DNA of 64,000 nt from Pascua guehoae (Eukaryota; Basidiomycota; Tremellomycetes; Trichosporonales; Trichosporonaceae): positions 2,197,181 through 2,261,180 of the forward strand of contig BCJX01000002.1 in NCBI GenBank assembly GCA_001600415.1. Direction: 5' to 3'. Each line of letters opens with the position of its first letter. Position 1 is the first letter of the stretch. This document shows positions 1 through 8,896 of the stretch, piece by piece. Under the pieces are notes generated by a model, which did no database searches, was not told where the DNA came from, and saw nothing but the letters and a program-made list of their open reading frames with translations. The position numbers and the translations under genes were made by a program.

Positions 1-67
1 CCAGATGATACCACACCACTTCCATCCCCAACCCCCCCCCCCCCCCACCCCCAGCACTAACCCGCAG

Positions 68-400
68 ACCCGCCGCGCCTACCCCAAGACGTCGGTCGTG
101 ACGCAGTCCGAGCTCGCGGGCCTCCTCCTCGCCTCCCCCTCGGTCGCCGCCGTCGCCGCCCCCGCCGCCGAGGGAACCGACGTTGCCACCGCACAAGACG
201 TGCCCCTCACCGCCGCGATTGACAAGCTCGCGCCCGGCCGCGCATTCGCCGCCAACGGCATCCAGACGGCAGCAGCCGACGGCCCAAAGCTGCCCCCCGT
301 TGCGCCCGCCTTCAACCCAGCCGGCAAGTGGGTCCCCAAGGCTGGCACCGTCATCCCCACCCAGCCGTTTTCGTATTTCCCCATTTCGGGCTACAACTAG
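68..400 (+). CDS. 3'-terminal exon of an unrecognised protein gene (partial)
   Basis: An open frame runs to a TAG at 398-400. A CACTAAC branch-like sequence and CCCGCAG at 55-67 mark a likely 3' splice site, so I take the exon to start at 68, and the rest of the gene lies left of the window. About 110 residues are visible. They are rich in Ala, Pro and Val, with no transmembrane segment, and end in an aromatic/proline tail (PTQPFSYFPISGYN). The opposite-strand frame over the same stretch has no recognisable content. I do not recognise the family. The reading frame and terminal exon are moderately supported by codon bias and the splice site, and no function is proposed. Confidence 0.5.
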   Translation, partial: TRRAYPKTSVVTQSELAGLLLASPSVAAVAAPAAEGTDVATAQDVPLTAAIDKLAPGRAFAANGIQTAAADGPKLPPVAPAFNPAGKWVPKAGTVIPTQPFSYFPISGYN

Positions 401-572
401 ACGGAATGTATGAACCTAGCAGATTGTGCGGGGGGAAGCCGAAGCCGAAGACGAAGCCGGACTGTCTAAATCACAGGCCCCACCCCGAGCCGCCCCTCCG
501 CGCGTCGGTCCACGTCCGCCCACATCCTCCTGTCACCTCCCATCCCCCACAACCCTCCCTCCCACGCAAAAA

Positions 573-695
573 GGTCACGACGGGGCTCGAACCCGCGATC
601 TCTTGATTACTGTGCCTCGGAGACGGAGATGGGAATCCCGACTCGATGGGCGTCATTGGTCGTAGTCAAGCGCCGTACCATTTGGCCACGCGACC
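573..695 (-). tRNA. tRNA-Arg(ACG) with a 52-nt intron
   Basis: Read on the minus strand, the acceptor GGTCGCG (689-695) pairs with CGTGACC (573-579) with one G-T wobble. The D stem is GCC/GGC, and the T arm GCGGG/CCCGT encloses the TTCGAGC loop (B box). The anticodon stem is CTTGA (666-670) with TCAAG (602-606). Placing the intron at the canonical site after position 37 gives the loop C-T-ACG-A, intron 608-659, then A at 607. The anticodon is ACG (661-663), which decodes CGU and, after A34 to inosine editing, CGC and CGA. The exons total 71 nt. Confidence 0.9.
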
Positions 696-1758
696 GGTGC
701 ACGGTTGCCGTGCGCGCGGGTAGGGCGCGGCGGCGCAAGTGTGGGGGTGGGAGCGGGGTGGTTGCCGCCTGAAAGGGGTTGGTGGGAGAAGAAGGCGAGG
801 GTGAAGAGGAGGGTGAAGAGGAGGCGACTGGGGAGGAGTCCGAGACGGGGAGCGCGGGGGGAAGGAGGGCGGCGGTGAGAGACCCGGAGCGGCTCCCAGA
901 GAACAGTCGGAGGGGTAGAGTGGGAGGAGAATAATGGGATGTGGAAAGTAGGACGGTCAGGATGGTGGTCTGCGCGACAGACATTGCTCGAGGGCCGAAC
1001 GGCGTCGCTCATCCGCTGCTAACATGTCGTGCAGTACGCGCCTCGACCGAGGTGCTGACAGTGACCAAAGACTCTTCACTCGCCGCAGAGCACTCTGTCC
1101 TCGCTCGTTGGGTGTTTCGACGGCCACGCAGGCGACCTTGTCGTTCGTGGCCATGGTGCAAGTGCCTATACCCGACCTACTCACCCGGCATGTGTCACTC
1201 ATCCTGGGGAGTAACCTCGATAGTGAGCGGCACGGCAGGCCACCGGCATGCGTTCCAGGCCAGTCCCACGTAACATGTCCGGGTATGGGTCTGGTAGTCT
1301 GGTAGAGTATACGACCCGATCCCGGCGTGACATTGTGGAGTTATCGACGGATGTCGCGACTCGCACGGACATTATACTGAACGAAAGGGCGTCGAGCGCG
1401 AGCTGCGCCGCAAGACTTGCTCCTAACGAGTTGCTTGGTCTGCAAGTGTCACTTATCCGCCGTGCATGGACGCCTCCATAGGGTTTGCGACGAGGGCTAT
1501 TGCACCGTGTACTCCAGACTCCCTCGCTGTCGCCACGCTGTCGCCGCGTTGTCGCCGCGTTGTCGCCTCGGGTCCAGTATCTTTGGCCTGCCAATTGACC
1601 CCGTGTCCCCGACGTCCCGACCGGAGCAGAGACTCGGTTCTGGGCATGGATGACCTCCTCGACGAGACGAGACGAGAGACGAGACGAGAGACCTAACCCT
1701 CGCCATTCCGCTGCACCAGTACACCGGCGGCGGCGGGGCCAACACATGGAGAATCACG
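696..1758. other. non-coding interval between two tRNA genes
   Basis: No frame with domain content or convincing splice structure was seen here. The open frames are short and overlap on both strands. The stretch holds the 11-bp tandem repeat at 1527-1570 and a purine-rich GACGAGA block at 1658-1692, a smaller version of the array that follows the tRNA-Ser. Confidence 0.6.
1527..1570. repeat. 11-bp tandem repeat, four units
   Basis: Four consecutive 11-nt units of the form YTGTCGCCNCG occupy 1527-1537, 1538-1548, 1549-1559 and 1560-1570, differing at one or two positions each. Confidence 0.85.
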
Positions 1759-1839
1759 GGCAACGTGGCGGAGTGGTTAACGCGGTTGACTCGAAATCAA
1801 CTTCCTTCGGGAGCACATGTTCGAATCATGTCGTTGTCG
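1759..1839 (+). tRNA. tRNA-Ser(CGA)
   Basis: The acceptor GGCAACG (1759-1765) pairs with CGTTGTC (1832-1838), and the discriminator base is G1839. The A box reads TGGCGGAGTGG and the B box GTTCGAATC. The anticodon stem GTTGA/TCAAC closes the loop C-T-CGA-A-A, so the anticodon is CGA and decodes UCG. The long variable arm (CTTCCTTCGGGAG) is the class II feature expected of tRNA-Ser. There is no intron. Confidence 0.93.
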
Positions 1840-1850
1840 GGTGTCTTTGC

Positions 1851-1855
1851 TTTTT
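1851..1855 (+). terminator. RNA polymerase III terminator of the tRNA-Ser gene
   Basis: A run of five T on the sense strand starts 11 nt after the discriminator base, the usual Pol III stop signal. Confidence 0.75.
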
Positions 1856-1877
1856 AGGCCCGGTGGTAGATGTGGGG

Positions 1878-2036
1878 TGACGAGAGACGAGACGAAAGAC
1901 TGGACGATAGATGAGAGAGACGAAAGATTAGAGAGACGAAAGACGAGGAAAGACGAAAGACGAGAGAGACGAAAGACGAGAGAGACGAAAGACGAGAGAG
2001 ACGAAAGACGAGACAAAGGACGAGACAAAGGACGGG
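1878..2036. repeat. purine-only GACGAAA/GAGA repeat array
   Basis: About 160 nt made almost entirely of purines plus regularly spaced C. It is built from imperfect GACGAAAGACGAGAGA-type units and has no stable coding frame. It begins 38 nt after the tRNA-Ser gene. The strand asymmetry (purine versus pyrimidine) is nearly complete. Confidence 0.85.
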
Positions 2037-2114
2037 AGGCGCGGTGATGCAGCCGAATATGCGTCGGCGCATGGGCAAGTAGCGTACACGGCAGAGACAC
2101 AGACAGCGACACGA

Positions 2115-2162
2115 GTGGAGACACTGGTGGAGACACTGGTGGAGACACTGGTGGAGACACTG
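2115..2162. repeat. 12-bp perfect tandem repeat, four copies
   Basis: GTGGAGACACTG is repeated exactly four times at 2115-2126, 2127-2138, 2139-2150 and 2151-2162. Confidence 0.95.
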
Positions 2163-2470
2163 AGCGTCTCCTCCAGAGTCACAAGGGGCACATTCACAGC
2201 TACTTGTCTGCGGTCTTCCATTCTATGGCCGTTGTTGTGCTTGTGGGCTTGGGACTAGGCTTGCCGTAAGGCCCGCGCAAGGTGCTGCTTGTCGCAGGTG
2301 TCATACAACTGTGCCGTGGCACGGCTGGACGTCCGCGCTCCCACCGCCATGCTAGAAGATCGTACCCGCGACCACGAATGGCCACCCGCCTTTCATTTTC
2401 ATACAATGGCATATGCACTCTAATTGTACAACGACGGCGTTTCTCTATCATGCTTCTTTCTCCCTTTTCT

Positions 2471-3610
2471 CTACTTGTTCTCCCTGTGGTGCGGCTGGAC
2501 GTATCCGCTGCCATCATTGTACTCGAAGGGCGGGAGGCCCAGTGCCTCGCGGCGCTCGCGGCCGTTGTTGGTATAGTATGGGCGCTCGCCGACCGAGATT
2601 ACGCGGTCGCCGACGCGCTTGTCGTGGAAATAGTCGTTTGTGGCCGTGTGGAAAGTGCTGCGGTTATCCCAGATGGCAATGTCGCCGGTTTTGGGCTTGG
2701 TGTACGTGTTCCACTTGAAGCGGACGTGTGCGTCGTGGTTTGCGGCGACGAGGCGGAAGAGATAGTCGAGGAGAAAGTCGGACTCGTCGCGCGTGACGCC
2801 GAGGATGCGCTTTGTGAATGCGGGATTGACGTAGAGGCCCTTCCACCCCGTGACGGGGTTTACGCGGATGACGGGGTGGACGGCGCTGAGGTGGTCGCCT
2901 GCGTTTGCGGGGTGGCCGCGCTGGCCGGTCTGGAGGTCCCACCCCCACTCTGCGACGTCGGCCTTGAACGACGTCGCTTCGTGGTAGGCCTCTTTGCCCT
3001 CGAGGAGCGTGCGGAGGGCGGGGGACAGGCGCGAGTAGACCTCGTACGCCGACGCCCAGAGCGTGTCGCCGCCCGCCTCGGGGCTCGTGTGGATCTTGAG
3101 ACACGCATAGTCGGACGGCACGGGCTCAAACGTCACGTCCGAGTGCCACCCGTACGACGCGAGGGCGCTCCGGTCGCTCCGCCGGTCGCTCTTGTCAAAC
3201 CGCCGGTCGCTCGTGATCACCAGCACACGCTCGCCCTCGGCCTGCTCCGCCGCAGTCGTCGGGTGGATGTGCAGCCCGGACGCCTTGGGCTTGCCGCTCA
3301 GCTCGCCCAGCTTGGTCACCAGCACCGTCTGGTCCGGGATGCTCAGGTCCTGCTCCCGGAAGAAGACGACGCCGCGCTCGGCAACAAGCACCGCCAGGTC
3401 CTTGATCAGCTCGTCGGCGTTGGGCGCATTCACAATCGCAGACAGCTGTGCCGCAGACGAAAACTCTTCGCCAATCGCGGGCTGAGACGCAAAGTGCGCG
3501 TACGCGTCGAGGGAACCGTTGCGCCGCAGCGGCTCGTGGCTCGCGCGCACGTGCAGCGACCCCACCGCCTCGGTGAGCTTGTTGAGAGTTGTAGTCGTAG
3601 TCGTCGACAT
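2471..3610 (-). CDS. TauD/TfdA-family Fe(II)/2-oxoglutarate dioxygenase
   Basis: A single uninterrupted 379-codon exon. The protein has the TauD fold signature: H156 and D158 in GWHSDVTFE, the distal iron ligand H321 in STFHTATNDYF, and R336 in GDRVISVGERP, placed to bind 2-oxoglutarate. The family oxidatively cleaves taurine, alkylsulfonates or related small acids. In yeasts, Jlp1-type members release sulfite from sulfonates as a sulfur source. Substrate cannot be read from the sequence, so 'sulfonate dioxygenase' is inference. The length fits the fungal subfamily. The start (Met-Ser then a Thr run) is the first ATG after a non-coding leader holding TTGCAC-rich repeats. No targeting signal is apparent. 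The long plus-strand frame across the same DNA is a codon-bias shadow. Confidence 0.88.
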   Translation of the reverse strand: MSTTTTTTLNKLTEAVGSLHVRASHEPLRRNGSLDAYAHFASQPAIGEEFSSAAQLSAIVNAPNADELIKDLAVLVAERGVVFFREQDLSIPDQTVLVTKLGELSGKPKASGLHIHPTTAAEQAEGERVLVITSDRRFDKSDRRSDRSALASYGWHSDVTFEPVPSDYACLKIHTSPEAGGDTLWASAYEVYSRLSPALRTLLEGKEAYHEATSFKADVAEWGWDLQTGQRGHPANAGDHLSAVHPVIRVNPVTGWKGLYVNPAFTKRILGVTRDESDFLLDYLFRLVAANHDAHVRFKWNTYTKPKTGDIAIWDNRSTFHTATNDYFHDKRVGDRVISVGERPYYTNNGRERREALGLPPFEYNDGSGYVQPHHRENK

Positions 3611-3773
3611 GGTCCTGCGTTGGTGTGTGTGGGCTACTCTCTGTGGTGTCCGTTTTGGAGGATAGCCATGACCATCTCCGTAGCTGTCTCCCTCTTATAC
3701 CTCTCCCAAGCTCGCACGTCATCAACATGCCCAGGCAGTCAACATCACATTGCACAACGCCCGACATCACACC

Positions 3774-3856
3774 ACACTTGCACTTGCACTTGCACTTGCA
3801 CATGCACTTCTGCTTGCCCATGCACTTCTGCTTGCACATGCACTTACACATGCAGC
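3774..3856. repeat. CTTGCA/CATGCA hexamer repeat in the dioxygenase leader
   Basis: Tandem CTTGCA units followed by degenerate CATGCACTTCTG repeats lie 165-245 nt upstream of the dioxygenase start codon, in its presumed promoter. Confidence 0.8.
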
Positions 3857-4916
3857 ACACACTCCCGCTCACTCCAGCGCACACCACCGATATTACGGCA
3901 CCCACCCCCGCAGTGATGGCCAAGCATGGCCAAATTCGCCGCATCCGCCACAAACAAAGGTGCCACTGTGGCTCATGCGAGCCGTTGATGGCGCAATTCG
4001 GCCTCACACCAACCAATCGGCAACCACCGCCAGCACTCGTGTCCCATTTGCCGACTCCCCCCCCCCCCCTCAACCTCGCGCTTGCAACTCGACGTCGTCC
4101 CTACAGGTACAGCATACTACCAAGCACGCAACCGATCGGCCACGTCCATGTGATCGGATCCGTGCTGCGCATGCGTGCGGGGCATGCGGGGTCCGTCACC
4201 GGCGTCATCCAAGCCAGCCCCGCGTGTTTGCACCCGGCACTCTGCCGGCCGAAACCTTTGGTATGTTTGCCCATCTGACGAGCGGTGCTCATCTTTTGTT
4301 CTGCCGCGCCGCGACTCTGACCCTCACTCACGCTGGCTGACGTACAACTGGGCGGCATAACGGGCGGGGATGGGCGGAAAATGCTGCCTTGGCGACATGT
4401 TGGAGGTAGCAGGCCCACTGCTCGTCTTGCGTTTGGCCCTGTGAGCAACGACACGGGAGATGTATTGCACGCGCCCAAGTTGCCTGCTGCCTGGGGTGGT
4501 GATTCACGCATCTTGGCCTCGCTGGCAGTCTCCTGCGCCATCGTGAGCACCCTCTCCCAACCGCAGCTTGGTTGCATGCTCCGCGCCGCCGTTGGTAAGG
4601 TCTATAGCTGCGTGCCGCACTTATACATCCGACGACGGAAGAAGAACGTTTTCGTTTGTTTTTTGGACTGCTCCGTTAGTTGACCGCGATGCACCCCTGG
4701 GCCTCTGGACTTCTTTGCTCACCCACCCTTCCTTGTTGATTCTGCCATGTTGGCCCAGTCGTTGCAGCTCCAACTCTGACGGGACTGATTGTTCGGGTAC
4801 AGAACCTCACCTATCGTGCTTCACTTGGCCTTCGTTCGAACCCTCTACGTTTCGCAGCACGCTGGCTCGGGTTCCTTGGCCGTCCCGCGGCTGTTCGCCA
4901 GTGCACCGCTGCGCCA
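3857..4916. other. non-coding interval
   Basis: Short overlapping frames only. I see no domain, tRNA or coherent exon set between the dioxygenase promoter and the broken F-box-like copy. Confidence 0.5.
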
Positions 4917-5932
4917 TTATCTCCCGCAGATTACGAGGACACGGATGTCGTCGCCAACCGTCTCGCGGTTCTTGTCAAAGGTGCCAAAAGGGAGCTCTTG
5001 TATGACACGCTCCACGAACTCGACCGGGAGAAGCCACGGCTGATACGGGCAGTCTGGACGTGCACTTGTCGCGTCGCGAACGCGCTCGACGGCGTGCCTC
5101 GCCAGCGTGCCTTTGCCGAACAAGTCGGTGTAGCTCGCCAGCAGCAGATTTCGGACCCCACCATGAGCACGCACAGCCAAGGGCGAGATGGGACGCGACG
5201 AGCGAGCCGAGCGCGCACCCCCGGTTCATGTCCTCGAGGTTCCCGGGGGGTGGGGGTGGATGGGGAGGTAGTCGCCAATTGGGCAGAGATACGCAGGTGA
5301 CGACCGTGAGCTTGGCCGCCCCCTCGTCCGTGCGGCCGATGTAGGGAAAGCGCTCGGGGCCGGTCCTGTTTGGGGTGAATAGCGTTTCGCCCAGGTTGAT
5401 CACAAGCTCGTCGCAGAGCTGCCACGCTGTGAGGCTCTAGCCGCATTGTTCATGCCAATGGGGTATAGCGCGTGTGGAGAAAGCGCTGTCGTCTTTTTTG
5501 CGTTCGAGGACAATCCGACACTGTCGTACGCCCGGCCATGCGGGATGGTCAAGTCCGGCTCACCGAACTCGTAATACTCGCGGCGGCAGTCGGCAAACCG
5601 AAGCAGGTGCGGGAGAAACGGCGCATATGCCCACTCGCCAATAACCTTGACTACCGGTCGGCCCTCGGCGACGGCCCGCATGTGGTTGGTAGTTGCTCGT
5701 CGATGAGGTGGCGGATGCGGCGGCATGTAAGTGAGCTGCATCTCAAAGGGCACGTGCGTCGCGAGGTCGACCAGGTGTGGGAACGCACCGGCATCGAGCA
5801 CAGACGTCGCTGATTCCAGGACCGGAGCAGACGCGTCCGCGGGAGCAGTGGTAGCAAGACGCGCCTTTTTTGGGGCTCAGGAGAGGAGTCTCCAGGACGG
5901 GTCTTGTTGCCGGCCTGAGTTGGTGTGGACAT
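4917..5932 (-). pseudogene. broken copy of the local F-box-like family
   Basis: The minus strand carries recognisable pieces of the same family as the two intact genes to its right: an MSTP start at 5932, the F-box-like block LDAGAFPHLVDL, the stretch GRPVVKVIGEW that matches PLVKIDGEW in the next copy, and an INLGETLF piece. The pieces are split over several frames. One shift lies at a T6 run (5866-5871 on plus). A compensated pair lies near 5690-5730, where LTCRRIRHLIDEQ is readable only in a second frame. A stop near 5400 precedes the INLGETLF piece, and another shift follows it. Introns could explain one break, but not the compensating pair. I read this as a decaying paralogue. Confidence 0.7.
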
Positions 5933-6568
5933 GTCGGACGTGTGGTTGGGAGGACGTGTGCTGGGTAGTGAGACGCACAAGGGGTGCGATGTTGAAAGAA
6001 TGACAGGTGGGAACAAACTGGAAATGACCAGGTGAGGGTTAAGGAAGCACGGTGGTCCATGTACGGCAACATTGCCCCTCGCACGTACTCTGGCACGGAC
6101 TGCTCGCTTCTGGACCCAGATATACCCCACTATTCCCCGGTCTGGAACAAGGATTAGTGAGCAGGCATCCGTGCACTTCGGCAAGAACAAACTAAACCTC
6201 TTTCGCATTGGCAAAACGGCCACCTGGGGTACTCCACCACTCTGGCGCCCACGGTCAGCTCCCTACTTCGCCGCGCTACGTATCCCTTCGGGGCCAAACT
6301 CTCCGCTCTCCTCAATTGTTCGACGGGCGGCTCTTCGCAATATGCCTTGACAATCCGAGACGCCGCATGACTTCAAGTGTCGGGGGCTCCTCCGTTAGCT
6401 TGTTTGCACAGGAGCCGTGCTCTGAGCAACTTACTAGCTCACTTTCTCATCCAATCTGTACAGTTGTCAGTTTAGTCCCTATATTCGATTGTAGACTTAC
6501 GCTCTCCTCCCACAACGGGTTTTTTTTGTTTCTCCCTTCTCCCTTGCCCTCGGCGTGCTCGCCTACTC
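5933..6568. other. spacer between F-box-like copies 1 and 2
   Basis: Nothing coding was recognised. It includes the presumed promoter of the broken copy and the 3' flank of the intact middle copy. Confidence 0.5.
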
Positions 6569-7810
6569 TCACTGCTTCTTCTGTACTCCCGCGGAGCCAT
6601 AACCTTTGACCATTTCGATTTCAAAGAGCTCGTCGCCTGCGAGCTCCCGGTATTCGTCCAGCGTAACGAAACGCAGCCTCTCCCCGACAAGGCGGTCCCT
6701 CGACAGCTTGTCGGGGAGTGGCCAAGCGCGCGGTCGGATCATAGAGTTCCAGGTATCCAACCCTTGAGTGTCCCAAGTGAACTCTCGGATGCTCATGGTG
6801 ATTGACCTTTGAATGATACGAATAAGTGTCTCATTAAGACGTTTGGCGGCTGGCTCGGGAATGGGCACCTCGGGTTGGTAGCGTGGCCACAAATGCATCC
6901 ATCCCTCCGCTCCCACAATCATCACCCGCGAGCCCCTGAGGAGCTGGCATGCGGCAATGATTCCAAGGGCGTCCACCGTGTGATCGAGAGAGTCGAGGAA
7001 TGGAGGACTCGCTGTGAGGACCGTGACGCCGTTTGTTGGACGGTAGTCGAGGTTGTCGTAGAAGGCGGAATGGTCGAGCGATCGGGACATGAACGCATCA
7101 CCCAGGTGGACGATGAGCTTGCGGCACCTGCCCGTGACGACCGCCCGCGGGTTGCACCGGTCAAAGGGTCTCCTGGTGAGGCTCATGAAGACGACCCGTG
7201 TTTGCACGTCGTCGCAGAAGTACTCGCATGTCGTCGGATTGTGTTGGCGGACGATGGCAAGGTTTGGAAAGTTGTTGCGGCCCAGGTAGATTTCGCCCTT
7301 TGCAAGCACCGACTGGAACGGACCCAACCGCGCGCGGTGCATAGGAGGGTAGTGCCTGATATGGCTGAAGGGGCAGTGGTCCAGGGCCCGAACGAGGGAA
7401 GGGAGGAATGGCCCGCCTCGAACCCACTCGCCGTCGATCTTGACCAGCGGTGTGCCGTTCGACATCGACGCGACATGGTATGGCATGCGCCACTTGTCGA
7501 CCAAATCGCGCATGTGGCGGCAGGTGCTGCGGAGTGCAACGAGGGAATCAAACGGAGCCGTCTTGATAATGAATTCGATCACGTGCGGGAACGCGCCGGC
7601 ATCGATGAAGGTGGCCGGGGCCTCGGGGACGGAGTCGGTGGTTGCTTCAGAGCTCTCCGGGGTACGAGTGTGGTGCCAGCGATCGGGAGGGAGGTTGGCG
7701 AGGCTCGTCGTCGGTGTTGCATATGGGCTGGTGGTGTGGACGGGCGGTGGCGACAATATGTTACGTTGGGAAGTGCCAGAGAAGCATCCTCCGTTCGCAA
7801 AGAAACATGG
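6569..7810 (-). CDS. F-box-like protein, tandem paralogue 2
   Basis: An intact 413-codon frame without introns. The N-terminal block (FIDAGAFPHVIEFIIKTAP, then LRSTCRHMRDLVDKW) has the Leu/Pro and Cys-Arg pattern of a degenerate F-box, which would recruit a substrate to an SCF ubiquitin ligase through Skp1. The rest is not a known repeat domain and ends in LDEYRELAGDELFEIEM, a tail shared with paralogue 3 (EYRNYVGDKQFAFEM). The frame stays open far upstream to 8146, but that extension translates the GCAC microsatellite, so I chose the ATG at 7808-7810. The function is unknown, and the F-box call rests on pattern only. It is one of three same-strand copies. Confidence 0.72.
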   Translation of the reverse strand, partial: PCFFANGGCFSGTSQRNILSPPPVHTTSPYATPTTSLANLPPDRWHHTRTPESSEATTDSVPEAPATFIDAGAFPHVIEFIIKTAPFDSLVALRSTCRHMRDLVDKWRMPYHVASMSNGTPLVKIDGEWVRGGPFLPSLVRALDHCPFSHIRHYPPMHRARLGPFQSVLAKGEIYLGRNNFPNLAIVRQHNPTTCEYFCDDVQTRVVFMSLTRRPFDRCNPRAVVTGRCRKLIVHLGDAFMSRSLDHSAFYDNLDYRPTNGVTVLTASPPFLDSLDHTVDALGIIAACQLLRGSRVMIVGAEGWMHLWPRYQPEVPIPEPAAKRLNETLIRIIQRSITMSIREFTWDTQGLDTWNSMIRPRAWPLPDKLSRDRLVGERLRFVTLDEYRELAGDELFEIEMVKGYGSAGVQKKQ

Positions 7811-8057
7811 CATTGAGGAAGGGTAGGTGAGGTGGCGCGAGAATGGAGAAAGTGATGGAAGGTGAGAATGGGAGAGGTCAAGGAAGAGGAGAATGGGAGG
7901 CGGGAGACGAGTTGTTTGCGATACAGTAGCAAAAGAGGAAAGAAGGAGAAACAAACAAACAAGAAGAGAGGATGATCGGCAACAAGGTGTAAACACGAGA
8001 GATGGGACGCCGACGAGCCAAACACTGTGCGACAAGGGCCAGGGTAATATCATCATT

Positions 8058-8104
<47 letters not shown>

Positions 8105-8896
8105 CAGCCGCCCCCACGGGCCTCCACAAACCCGCATTTCTTGCATGGCCGTGCATTCTCAGCAGCGATGCATGCATGCCTCGGATATCTTACATGAATC
8201 TTGCAACTCTTTGCATGAGTCACGCTGATCACTCCATTACACACACCATGATTATTCACTGCAACGCCTCACTGTCACTGTCCAGAACATTGGTTTCCAA
8301 CCAGGTGCCGCTCGACGGCAAGAGGGTCTACACATTTATACGCATCACAGCACGGCACCGCACACTGACTACACCCACATTGCCCAACTACACGCTATCA
8401 CTTGGCCTTCAATCGCGCTTGTGCTCATATTCCACCTCAATGTCGCTTTTCAACGTCGTTGCTACCATTAGCCCCGCCCCCCACTCTGGGCTAGCGATGA
8501 ACTTACCTGGGCTCCTCGATCCGATATCATGCACACAATGACTCGCCAAACGTCAAAATCCTATCCCGCTGTGGCTTGGCGTTAGTTTGGCCATTCTGCC
8601 GTCACAGCGCTATGAACTCCGTACCATCTGTCATCTACGCGGGTAGGTGGGTCCTTTCCTTGATTGCTGCTTGCCATATTAGCTCTCCTCTGAACGGTTC
8701 AGCTCACCTCCCTCAGCTGCAAGAGACTTACCGTCAACTCTGAATATCCTCGCCAGTGCGTTACCGCGGCCCTCTGCGGTCTCCATCCACACGGCCATTG
8801 TTCGTCATCGTATTGCCTCTCGACTTCCATTAGCAAAGGTTGGCCAGCTGTCTTGGTCGACTCACGGTTTAACACTTCCAGCCAGATTGCAGACCA
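7811..8896. other. spacer between F-box-like copies 2 and 3
   Basis: Leader of paralogue 2 followed by non-coding DNA with a (GCAC)12 microsatellite at 8058-8105. No other gene was recognised. Confidence 0.55.
8058..8105. repeat. (GCAC)12 microsatellite
   Basis: Twelve uninterrupted GCAC units. Read through on the minus strand they give a Cys-Val-Arg-Ala run that artificially extends the neighbouring open frame. Confidence 0.98.

Noticed and set aside
2282..3916. 544-codon plus-strand open frame
   Set aside because: It lies antisense to the TauD dioxygenase, has Arg/Val-rich composition without domains and a CACTTG repeat tail. It is a GC-bias shadow.
4917..5932. intact multi-exon gene instead of a pseudogene
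   Set aside because: The frame breaks do not coincide with GT..AG borders, and one pair compensates within 45 nt, which introns do not explain.
7811..8146. N-terminal extension of F-box-like paralogue 2 including a Cys-Val-Arg-Ala run
   Set aside because: The run is the translated GCAC microsatellite. The paralogues lack such an extension, and an ATG at 7808-7810 is suitable.
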